Position numbers and translations under genes: made by a program. A stretch of DNA of 64,000 bases from JAJDXO01 sp965207535 (GTDB lineage: Bacteria; Pseudomonadota; Alphaproteobacteria; Rhodospirillales; UBA2165): the NCBI GenBank assembly GCA_965207535.1, contig CBDBMR010000015.1, forward strand, positions 62,001 to 126,000, read 5' to 3'. Below, piece by piece: positions 16,106 to 24,039 of this stretch. A model generated the notes under the pieces. The model was not told the DNA's origin and ran no database searches. It was given only the letters and a program-made list of their open reading frames with translations. Every line of letters starts with the position of its first letter. The first letter of the stretch is position 1.

Positions 16106-16954
16106 ATGACCGAAATGGCCGTTCCCGTCCGCCGCACCCTGCTCTACATACCGGGCGCCCGCATCGAGATATATCCCAAGGCGCTCGCCAGCGGCGCCGA
16201 CATCGTCTGCGTCGATCTGGAAGACGCCGTCGCCGCGGACGCGAAGGACGCAACCCGCGCCGGCACCTTGGCCGTCTTCGCCGGCGCCCATGACGGTTCC
16301 GTCGAGCGCCTGATGCGGATCAACGGGGTGGAAACCGACGCCGGACGAGCCGACCTCGCCGCCCTCGCCGAAGCCGATGCGCGGCCGGACGGCGTGGTGA
16401 TCCCCAAGTGCGGCGATCCGGACCACGTGCGTACCGTCGCCGACGCCACCAAGGGCCTGAAAATGCTCATTCACCCGTTGATCGAGTCGGCGCGCGGACT
16501 CGAAGCGGCTTTCGAAATCGCGTCCGCCGACGAGCGGGTGGGATTCATCATGCTGGGCTCCCAGGATATGGCCCTCGACCTCCGCGCCGAGCATGCGTGG
16601 GAACCGTTGCTCTACGCGCGGTCCCGGCTCGTCGCGGCGGCGCGCGCCGCCGGCATCGACGTACTCGACGCGCCCTGGTTCCATATTCAGGACCTGGACG
16701 GGCTTGCCGCCGAAGCCAGGGCGGCACGGAAACTCGGCTTCACCGGCAAGTCCCTGATCCACCCCACACACGTGGAGGCGGTCAACGGCGTGTTTTCGCC
16801 CACCGCCGAAGAGGTCGCCGAGGCCCGCGACCTGATCGCCAAGTTCGACGCCCAGGATCGGGCGGCGGTCATGATCGACGGCCAATTCCTGGAGCCGCCC
16901 ATCATCGAGCGGCTGAAACGCATCGCGGCCGCCGGAGAAAGGATCGGTCTCTGA
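16106..16954 (+). CDS. CoA-ester lyase, HpcH/HpaI aldolase family (CitE-like)
   Basis: 282 aa TIM-barrel lyase of the citrate-lyase-beta/malyl-CoA lyase group. Features: RRTLLYIPGARIEIYPKALA, DIVCVDLEDAVAADAKDATR with the Mg-binding acidic pair, RINGVETDAGRADLAAL, VIPKCGDPDHV and IESARGLEAAFEIASADERV with the metal Glu. GSQDMALDLRAEHAW and GKSLIHPTHVEAVNGVFSPT follow, the latter a C-terminal signature. Start 16106 (MTEMAVPVRRTL) has only a weak site; 16115 is possible. Stand-alone CitE-like lyases cleave or hydrolyse small CoA thioesters; it is divergent from the CaiB gene. Its stop abuts the stop of the converging oxidoreductase. Confidence 0.92.
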   Translation: MTEMAVPVRRTLLYIPGARIEIYPKALASGADIVCVDLEDAVAADAKDATRAGTLAVFAGAHDGSVERLMRINGVETDAGRADLAALAEADARPDGVVIPKCGDPDHVRTVADATKGLKMLIHPLIESARGLEAAFEIASADERVGFIMLGSQDMALDLRAEHAWEPLLYARSRLVAAARAAGIDVLDAPWFHIQDLDGLAAEARAARKLGFTGKSLIHPTHVEAVNGVFSPTAEEVAEARDLIAKFDAQDRAAVMIDGQFLEPPIIERLKRIAAAGERIGL

Positions 16955-19900
16955 CTACTCGGCCGCCTCGGCTCCCGCGGGGGTCCGGTGGACCAGTTCA
17001 CGAAGGGTCTTGGCTTTCTCCCGCGCCGCCTCCGCGTGCTTTTCCTTGACCGGGCCATACCCGCGGATCGACTGCGGCAGCGCGGCGAGCTCGACAGCGG
17101 TCTCGTAATTGGCCGCATTCAGGTTCGACAGAATGTCTTCCAGCGTTCCCCGGTACGCCGAGAGCAGCTTTCGCTCCATCTTGCGGTCCTCGGAGTAGCG
17201 GAAGATGTCGAGCGCCGTGCCCCTGAGGCCCCTTAGTCTGGCCAGCCATTGGAGGGCGAAATACCACGGCGCCGGATACGCTATCTTCTCGGGCCGGCCG
17301 GTCACCGGATCGATCTTGGCAAACATCGGCGGCGCAAAGTTGAAGGCAATCTTGAAATCGCCCTCGAATTGCTCGCGAAGTTTCGCCTCGAAGCGGCCAT
17401 CGGTAAACAGCCGGGCCACTTCATACTCGTCCTTTACCGCCATCAGCTTGTAAAGCGAGCGGGCCACCGCTTCGGTCAAATCCGTGCGGCCGGGCGCGAT
17501 GGCGGCTTCGGCGGCGCGGACCCGCGCGACCGCCGAGCCATAGGTCTCGGCGAAGCCGGCATTCTGATACGCCGTCAGCGACTCCACCCGCCGTTCGATG
17601 ACCTGATCGACGGTCTCGGGTGGTGGGGCCTCCCGTTCGCCGCCGGCCAGCTCCAGCACCCGGGACAGGTCCTCGGCGGCGGCCCGTCCCCAGGCGAGCG
17701 CCCGAAGGTTGGCCTCCACCGCGATGCCATTGAGGCGGATCGCCTGCTGCAGCGCGCCGAGTGAAACCGGGAGATACCCCTTTTGGAGCGCGAAGCCGAC
17801 CATGAAGATGTTGGACATGATCGTATCGCCCATGATCCGTTCCGCGAGATGGGTCGCGTTCAGCATGGTGGCGCGCTCGGCGCCGATCTGCGCCGAGATG
17901 GCATCCCGGTATCCGCCGCCATCGATGGACATGTCGGGCTGCTCCGCAAAGCTCGCCAGCGGCACCAGATGGGAATTCACGACCGCATGGCTGCGATCCC
18001 GCGACAGGGTGGATATCATCTCCGGGCTCGCCGCGGTGATCATATCGAACCCGAGAAGGACATCCGTCATGCCGGCGCCGATGCGGGTCGCGGCCAGGTG
18101 CCCGGCCGACCTCGCGATCCGCACGTGGGAGCCCACCGCGCCGTTCTTCTGCGCCAGTCCCGTCTGATCGAGAACCGATACCGCGAGGCCGTCCAGGTGC
18201 GCGGCGACGCCGAGCAGCGCGCCGACGGTAATCACGCCCGTCCCGCCTATACCGCCCAAAAGCACGTTGCAGGTGATATCGAATTCAGCGGCGGCGGGAA
18301 CCGGAAGGCCGGCCGCCGGATCGTCACCCGATGCCGTTTCCGGCTTGGCGGCCTTCCTGAGCGTGCCGCCCCGGACGGTCACGAAGCTCGGGCAAAATCC
18401 GTCGAGACAGGTGAAATCCTTGTTGCAGGAAGACTGGTCGATGGCCCGTTTGCGGCCGAATGGCGTTTCGACCGGACGCACCGCCACGCAGTTGGACGTC
18501 TCGCCGCAATCGCCGCATCCCTCGCAGACCAACTCATTTATGAACATGCGCTGATCCGGATCGGGGAACGTGCCGCGCTTGCGCCGCCGGCGCTTCTCGG
18601 CGGCGCACGTCTGGTCATAAACGATGGCCGTGGCGCCCGGCACCTCGCGGAGCTCGCGCTGCAGCCGGTCCAACTCGTGGCGCTCATGGATCTCGACCCC
18701 CTCGGCGAAGGGGGTATCCTCGGGGTACTTTTCGGGCTCGTCGGTGACCACCAGGATGCGGCGCACGCCTTCGGCGCGAAGCTGACGGGTAATATCCGCC
18801 GGCGTCAGATTGCCCTCGACCGCCTGGCCGCCGGTCAGCGCGACGGCATCGTTGTACAGGATCTTGTACGTGATATTGACCCCGGCCCGGACCGCAGCGC
18901 GTATCGCCAGCAGGCCCGAGTGATAGTAGGTGCCGTCGCCCATGTTCTGAAACATGTGCTCCGTCGTCGAGAACGGCGCCATGCCGACCCAGGTGCCGCC
19001 CTCGCCGCCCATGTGGGTATAGGCGCCGACCGAGCGGTCCATATAGACCGACAACGTATGGCAGCCGATACCCGCGAGGGCGCTGGACCCCTCCGGCACC
19101 TTGGTCGAGGTGTTATGAGGACAGCCGGCGCAGAACCAGGGCTTTCGCTCGCCGAGATCGGCGTTGCGGCCCTCCGCCTTGGTTCGCCGCGCGAGCGCAC
19201 TCAGGGCGTCGTTGAGACAGCTCTGCCGTTCCTCGTCCAGAAAGCGGCCGGCGATGATCCGCGCCAGCAAGGTTCCGGTCAATTCGCCGGATTCAGGCAC
19301 CAGCGGGCGGCCCTTCTCGTCCAGTTTGCCGACCAGCCGGGGCCGCCGGCCCTCCGGGAGATCGAATAATATCCGGGCCAGCTGGTCTTCGATGATACTG
19401 CGCTTCTCCTCGACCACCAGGACCTCCTGGTGCCCGCCGCAGAACTCCCGCACCGGCTCGGGGACGAGCGGCCAGGGCATCGCCACCTTGAACACGTTGA
19501 TGCCGAGGTCGGCCACCTGTTGGTCCGTCAGGCCCAGTTCCTCGAAAGCCTGGCAGACATCCGTCCACGCCTTGCCCGTCGCGACGATGCCGAGACGTTT
19601 CGTCCCGGCGGCATGGGTCCGGCGGTCGAGCTTGTTCGAACGGACGAAGGCCTGGGCCGCCTTGAGCTTGACGTCCACATGCCGGGCCTCCTTGGCGACC
19701 GCCCCGTCGGGCCAGCGGAAATGGACACCGTCGGGCGGAATCCGAAAATCCCCGGGCTCGGAGAACCGCATCCGGTCCAGGGAGCCGTCGACGGACGCCG
19801 CGCTCTCCACCGTATCGGCAACGCACTTGAGGCCGACCCAGCACCCGGAATAGCGGCTGAGCGCAATGCCCGCCAAGCCGAAATCGAGTATTTCCTGGAC

Positions 19901-20428
19901 GTTGGCCGGATTGAGGACGGGAATCATGGCGGCGATGAGCGCCTGTTCCGACTGGTGCGCCGTGGTCGAGGACTTGGCCATGTGGTCGTCGCCGGCCAGC
20001 ACCAGCACCCCGCCGTGCCTGGACGAGCCCGCCAAGCTGCCGTGCTTGAGCGGATCGCCGGACCGGTCGACGCCCGGCCCCTTGCCGTACCAGATGGCGA
20101 ACACGCCATCGTGTTTCGAGGGCTCGCTGATCCCCAACTGCTGCGTGCCCCAGCAGGCGGTCGCCGCCATATCCTCGTTGACGCCCGACTGGAAGGTGAC
20201 TTGGTGTGCATCCAGGTGCTGCTGCGCCTGCCACAGCGCCGTGTCGTATCCGCCGAGGGGCGAACCCCGATATCCGGAGATGAACCCGGCCGTATCCAGC
20301 CCCGCGGCCTTGTCCCGGCGATGCTGAACCAATGGCAATCGAACGAGCGCCTGCACGCCGGTCACGTAAATGGGGCCGTCGTCGGAAGTGTATTTGTCTT
20401 CGAGGTTAAATGAGAATGACCCGTCCAT
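16955..20428 (-). CDS. Indolepyruvate:ferredoxin oxidoreductase family protein (fused alpha-gamma type)
   Basis: 1157 aa fused oxidoreductase that decarboxylates aryl-2-oxoacids to acyl-CoA while reducing ferredoxin. Domain order: N-terminal pyrimidine-binding region (GYRGSPLGGYDTALWQAQ, NEDMAATACWGTQQ); TPP site with CAGCPHNTSTKVPEGSSA, MGDGTYYHSGLLAIRAAVRAG and ILYNDAVALTGGQAVEG. A short FeS segment CEGCGDCGETSNC plus SCNKDFTCLDGFCPSF follows (about residues 625-680). The C-terminal gamma domain has NVLLGGIGGTGVITVGALLG and LDQTGLAQKNGAVGSHVRIA. It is the last gene of the apparent operon starting with the reductive-dehalogenase-like gene at 26247; an electron-donor role for that enzyme is inferred. 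Confidence 0.94.
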   Translation of the reverse strand: MDGSFSFNLEDKYTSDDGPIYVTGVQALVRLPLVQHRRDKAAGLDTAGFISGYRGSPLGGYDTALWQAQQHLDAHQVTFQSGVNEDMAATACWGTQQLGISEPSKHDGVFAIWYGKGPGVDRSGDPLKHGSLAGSSRHGGVLVLAGDDHMAKSSTTAHQSEQALIAAMIPVLNPANVQEILDFGLAGIALSRYSGCWVGLKCVADTVESAASVDGSLDRMRFSEPGDFRIPPDGVHFRWPDGAVAKEARHVDVKLKAAQAFVRSNKLDRRTHAAGTKRLGIVATGKAWTDVCQAFEELGLTDQQVADLGINVFKVAMPWPLVPEPVREFCGGHQEVLVVEEKRSIIEDQLARILFDLPEGRRPRLVGKLDEKGRPLVPESGELTGTLLARIIAGRFLDEERQSCLNDALSALARRTKAEGRNADLGERKPWFCAGCPHNTSTKVPEGSSALAGIGCHTLSVYMDRSVGAYTHMGGEGGTWVGMAPFSTTEHMFQNMGDGTYYHSGLLAIRAAVRAGVNITYKILYNDAVALTGGQAVEGNLTPADITRQLRAEGVRRILVVTDEPEKYPEDTPFAEGVEIHERHELDRLQRELREVPGATAIVYDQTCAAEKRRRRKRGTFPDPDQRMFINELVCEGCGDCGETSNCVAVRPVETPFGRKRAIDQSSCNKDFTCLDGFCPSFVTVRGGTLRKAAKPETASGDDPAAGLPVPAAAEFDITCNVLLGGIGGTGVITVGALLGVAAHLDGLAVSVLDQTGLAQKNGAVGSHVRIARSAGHLAATRIGAGMTDVLLGFDMITAASPEMISTLSRDRSHAVVNSHLVPLASFAEQPDMSIDGGGYRDAISAQIGAERATMLNATHLAERIMGDTIMSNIFMVGFALQKGYLPVSLGALQQAIRLNGIAVEANLRALAWGRAAAEDLSRVLELAGGEREAPPPETVDQVIERRVESLTAYQNAGFAETYGSAVARVRAAEAAIAPGRTDLTEAVARSLYKLMAVKDEYEVARLFTDGRFEAKLREQFEGDFKIAFNFAPPMFAKIDPVTGRPEKIAYPAPWYFALQWLARLRGLRGTALDIFRYSEDRKMERKLLSAYRGTLEDILSNLNAANYETAVELAALPQSIRGYGPVKEKHAEAAREKAKTLRELVHRTPAGAEAAE

Positions 20429-20480
20429 CCGGACGCTGCTCCCGGTGTTTCGGCTATTTAACCGCTTGCCGGGTCCGAGT

Positions 20481-21395
20481 TCAAACGGCGCCGGTCTGTT
20501 GTTCTTTCGCCAGCGCCTCGGCCCGCGCTTCGCGATGCACCATATACAGTCCGCTGCCGACGATCAGTGCGGCGCCTGTCCAGACAAAGGCGTCCGGCAC
20601 ATCCCCCCAAATGATGAAGCCGAGAATGACCGCCCACAGGAGGACCGTATATTCGAAGGGCGCCACGGCGCCCACCGGGGCGACGACGAAGGCTTGGGTC
20701 ATGCCCGCGTACCCGATCAGGGTGAACACGCCCATGGCCGCGAAGACGGCCACGTGCTCCGGCGGCATGGGCCTCCAGACCCAGGGGAGCGCGGCGCTTC
20801 CGATCAGCATCATCCCCAACATGACATAGAAAACCAGCCGCAGCGTCGATTCGGTCTCCCGCAGCCAGCGCGCCGTGAGATTGATGGTCGCGAACGACAG
20901 CCCCGCCAGGAGCGCCAGGATGGCGGCCGGCTCGAAGACCCCCGCCCCCGGGCGCAACGCGATGACCACGCCCGCGAACCCCATGAAGATGGCGAACCAG
21001 CGGTGGATGCCAATGTGTTCCTTGAACAAGGGAACCGACAGGGCCGCGGTCATGAAAGTCGAGCCGAAGACGATCACCGTCACGTCTGCGAGCGGCATAT
21101 ATATCAGCGCCGTGAACATCAGCGCGGGTCCCGGGAACGCCAGGAGCAGGCGGATGAAATGGCCGCCGGGGCGCCTGGTCGGCAATTCGGCGAGCCGGCC
21201 GGTCGCCATCGCCCAAATGAGGAACGCCACGACAATGAACCAGCCCCGGACCGCCAGCACCTGAAGGACATGATAGTCGGCGCCCACCAGCCATTTGCCC
21301 GAAGCATCGACGCCGCCCATGCCCAGCATGCCGATGACCATGCAGCCGATTCCGAACAGGCGCCGGTCGCGGGACGGCGCTTGGACGCCGGTCAT
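20481..21395 (-). CDS. DMT superfamily transporter (EamA/RhaT type)
   Basis: 304 aa, ten hydrophobic segments in two five-helix EamA repeats, no signal peptide. The first repeat contains LMFTALIYMPLADVTVIVFG followed by STFMTAALSVPLFKEHIG. The second contains TLIGYAGMTQAFVVAPVGAV and then APFEYTVLLWAVILGFIIWG. It is an inner-membrane metabolite exporter or importer of unknown substrate. It starts 3 bp before the stop of the upstream acyl-CoA ligase gene and 52 bp ahead of the oxidoreductase, so it is firmly part of the 16.9-26.2 kb leftward operon. Confidence 0.93.
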   Translation of the reverse strand: MTGVQAPSRDRRLFGIGCMVIGMLGMGGVDASGKWLVGADYHVLQVLAVRGWFIVVAFLIWAMATGRLAELPTRRPGGHFIRLLLAFPGPALMFTALIYMPLADVTVIVFGSTFMTAALSVPLFKEHIGIHRWFAIFMGFAGVVIALRPGAGVFEPAAILALLAGLSFATINLTARWLRETESTLRLVFYVMLGMMLIGSAALPWVWRPMPPEHVAVFAAMGVFTLIGYAGMTQAFVVAPVGAVAPFEYTVLLWAVILGFIIWGDVPDAFVWTGAALIVGSGLYMVHREARAEALAKEQQTGAV

Positions 21396-21398
21396 CGG

Positions 21399-23243
21399 TT
21401 ATCCCACTTCAATGACATCGCCGCCGGGTTGGGTTTCGTAGAGCTTGGTGACGAGATCCGCCCGCCGGTCGAGGGTCGCCCGCTGATTGACGTAGCCCTT
21501 GTCGGTGATCTCGTTGGCGTCGATCTGCGGCGGCTCGGTCATCAGCAGGACCCGTTTCACCGAACGGCTGGAGCCGCCCGCCTCCTCGTTGTGGGCCGCC
21601 AGCTTCCCGGCAATAAAATCGCGGACCGCCGAATTGGCGGCGATGTCGTCGGGCGAGGCGTCGTCGGCCAAGCCGCCGATCCCGCGGCAACCAACGGGAT
21701 TGGGCCAAACCAGAAGGCCGATAAACGGCTTGTCGTGGCCACAGACGACGGCGTCCTGGATGGCGGGCGCCGCCGCAGCGATCAGATCGGGCCGCAGCAC
21801 GCCGGGATGCACCCAGGTTCCCGTGTCCAGCTTGAAGTCCTCGGTTACCCGGCCATCGAACAGCAACCCCTTGGCCGGGTCGTTCGGGTCCTCGAACCGC
21901 ATGCCGTCACCGAACTTGAAAAAGCCGTCCTCGTCGAATGCCGCCCGGGTGAGATCGGGACTGCCGAGATAGCCCGGAGTGATGGTCGGACCCTTGCCGC
22001 GGATTTCCATTTTCTCGGCCACCGGCGCGAGCTTGACCTCCACCCCCGGAGCCGGCACGCCCACATTGCCGGCGCGGTCGATGATCCAGTGGGTCGCGGT
22101 GATCATCGGCGCGGATTCGGTCGAGCCAAAGGCCGACGCCATGACAATCCGTTCGCCGACCGTGTCCAATGCCAGTTTCTCCAGCCGCTCCCACAAATCC
22201 TGCGACAGCGCCGCGGCCGCGTAGAAGATGAAGCCCAGATCCCTGAAGAAGGTCTCGCGCAGCCCTTGGTCCTGCTCCAGGTAAGGCACCAGCATGCCGT
22301 AGCCGACGGGCACGTTGTAATGGGCGGTCGGTGAAATCTCCCGGAGATTGGCGACCGTCTTCTCGATCAGGCCGGGCGCCGGCTTCCCCTCATCGACGTA
22401 GAAGGTCCCGCCCGTCTTCAACACCAATCCCTGGCAGAAGTTGCCCCCGAAAGTGTGATTCCAGGGCAGCCAGTCGACGAGCACAGGCGGAACTTCGGCG
22501 TAGAACGGGATTTGCTGGATGTTCATCTGCTGATTGGCGCACAGCATCCGGTGGGTATTGATGACCCCTTTCGGCATACCGGTGGAGCCGGAGGTGAAGA
22601 GATACTTCGCCGCCGAATCGGGATCGACGGCGGCGAACGCGGCATCCACGGCATCCGTCGCCGTGGTTCCCCGGAGCTCGTCGATGTGCGTGGCATCCCT
22701 GCCTGCGGGAGCATCCGCGCCATAGAGGATTTCGGCTCCCCCGAAATCCACGGCGTTCAGAACCTTTTCGAACATCCCGCCGCTCTCCACATAAACCAAC
22801 CCCGGCTTCACCAGCCCGTTGATCAGCTTCACCTTGGCGAAGTCCCGGCTCATCAGCGAATAGGCGGGGGACACCGGCGCGACGGGAATACCGACCTGCA
22901 TGGCCGCCAGCGACAGAAGCGCGTGATCGATGGAATTACCCGACAACAGCATCACCGGCCTCTCCGGACCCAGGCCGCGATCGAGCAGGGCCTGGGACAT
23001 GCTGTCGCAGATTGTCCGGGCCTCGGCGTAGGTCACTTTCCGCCAGCCGCCGGCGGCATCGCGCTCGGCCAGATATGTCTTGCCGGGTCGCTCCCCGGCC
23101 CAGCGGCGAAGCATGTCGCCCCACTGAAGCTCATAGGCCTGCAGCGGGTCGCCATTGGTCAGCAAAACGCTCCCATCGGCGAGCGTTTCCATGCCGATGG
23201 ACGGCTTCGACATATTTATTCGGCGAATTGGCGCGGCAGCCAT
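21399..23243 (-). CDS. AMP-forming acyl-CoA ligase, feruloyl-CoA synthase-like
   Basis: 614 aa ANL-superfamily ligase that activates carboxylates with ATP and CoA. Motifs: KTYLAERDAAGGWRKVTYAE, VMLLSGNSIDHALLSLAAMQ, IPVAPVSPAYSLMSRDFAKV, the P-loop YLFTSGSTGMPKGVINTHRM, LVDWLPWNHTFGGN, ASAFGSTESAPMI, and the hinge region KFGDGMRFEDPNDPAKGLLF with GRVTEDFKLDTGTWVHPG. These match the feruloyl-CoA synthase branch. Start 23243 (MAAAPIRRINMSKPS) is preferred to 23213 because that N-terminus aligns with the family opening and AGGTAGA lies upstream; it is 8 bp from the preceding SDR stop. An aromatic (phenylpropanoid) acid substrate is likely but not certain. Confidence 0.9.
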   Translation of the reverse strand: MAAAPIRRINMSKPSIGMETLADGSVLLTNGDPLQAYELQWGDMLRRWAGERPGKTYLAERDAAGGWRKVTYAEARTICDSMSQALLDRGLGPERPVMLLSGNSIDHALLSLAAMQVGIPVAPVSPAYSLMSRDFAKVKLINGLVKPGLVYVESGGMFEKVLNAVDFGGAEILYGADAPAGRDATHIDELRGTTATDAVDAAFAAVDPDSAAKYLFTSGSTGMPKGVINTHRMLCANQQMNIQQIPFYAEVPPVLVDWLPWNHTFGGNFCQGLVLKTGGTFYVDEGKPAPGLIEKTVANLREISPTAHYNVPVGYGMLVPYLEQDQGLRETFFRDLGFIFYAAAALSQDLWERLEKLALDTVGERIVMASAFGSTESAPMITATHWIIDRAGNVGVPAPGVEVKLAPVAEKMEIRGKGPTITPGYLGSPDLTRAAFDEDGFFKFGDGMRFEDPNDPAKGLLFDGRVTEDFKLDTGTWVHPGVLRPDLIAAAAPAIQDAVVCGHDKPFIGLLVWPNPVGCRGIGGLADDASPDDIAANSAVRDFIAGKLAAHNEEAGGSSRSVKRVLLMTEPPQIDANEITDKGYVNQRATLDRRADLVTKLYETQPGGDVIEVG

Positions 23244-23251
23244 GGGCGGAT

Positions 23252-24013
23252 CTACCTGGCCGCCATCCTCAACGAGCCGTCCAGGCGGATCGTCTCGCCG
23301 TTCAGGTAGCGGTTCTCGCAAATGTGGAGCGCCAGTTCGGCATATTCCTCGGGCTTTCCGAGGCGCGCCGGGAACGGCACGCTCGCCCCCAGCGATTCCT
23401 GCGCCTCGGGCGGGAGAATATCCATCAGCGGGGTCAACAGAACGCCGGGCGCGATGGTGCATACCCGCACGCCGCGCTGCGCGAGGTCGCGGGCGATGGG
23501 CAGCGTCATCGAAACCACACCGCCCTTGGACGCCGAATAGGCCGCCTGGCCGATCTGACCGTCATAGGCGGCAACCGATGCGGTCATGATGACGACGCCC
23601 CGCTCACCGTCCTCGAGTTCGTCCGCCTGGGTCGCGTCGACCGCGAACAGGCGCGTCGCGTTGAAGGTGCCGATGAGGTTGATGGTGACGATCCTGGAGA
23701 ACAGGCCCAAATCGTGGGGACCGTTGCGCCCGACCACCCGGGCCGCACCGCCGATGCCGGCGCAGTTGACCAGAATACGCGCCGGCCCGTGGGCGTCGTT
23801 TCCGGCGTCCAGCGCGGCCTGAACGGCGCTTTCATCGGTGACGTCGCACGGCGCGAATACGCCGCCCAGTTCCTCGGCGACCTGCGAGCCCAGGTCTTCG
23901 TTGAGATCGGCGATGGTTATCTTCGCGCCCTTGGCGGCGAGAAGGCGGGCCGCAGCCGCGCCCAGGCCCGATGCGCCGCCTGTGACGAATGCGGCGTGTC
24001 CGTTGACGTCCAT
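23252..24013 (-). CDS. SDR family NAD(P)-dependent oxidoreductase (3-hydroxyacyl-CoA dehydrogenase type 2-like)
   Basis: 253 aa classical SDR. Cofactor motif VTGGASGLGAAAARLLAAKG; ITIADLNEDLG ends in an Asp favouring NAD; NCAG motif ILVNCAGIGG; catalytic Ser in VIMTASVAAYDGQIG and YxxxK in AAYSASKGG. The insertion FNATRLFAVDATQADELEDG is typical of the HSD10/3-hydroxyacyl-CoA dehydrogenase type 2 group. It lies 26 bp after the reductive-dehalogenase-like gene and 8 bp before the acyl-CoA ligase gene, so all are very probably co-transcribed. A role in side-chain beta-oxidation of the CoA ester made by the ligase is a reasonable inference. Confidence 0.93.
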   Translation of the reverse strand: MDVNGHAAFVTGGASGLGAAAARLLAAKGAKITIADLNEDLGSQVAEELGGVFAPCDVTDESAVQAALDAGNDAHGPARILVNCAGIGGAARVVGRNGPHDLGLFSRIVTINLIGTFNATRLFAVDATQADELEDGERGVVIMTASVAAYDGQIGQAAYSASKGGVVSMTLPIARDLAQRGVRVCTIAPGVLLTPLMDILPPEAQESLGASVPFPARLGKPEEYAELALHICENRYLNGETIRLDGSLRMAAR

Positions 24014-24039
24014 GTCGGTTCCCCGGAAGTTTTGGAAGT

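Noticed and set aside
20370..22334. A 654-codon plus-strand open frame rich in Arg, Gln, Asp and Gly
   Set aside because: It is antisense to the EamA and acyl-CoA ligase genes. Composition is typical of the GC-rich complementary frame and no domain is recognisable.
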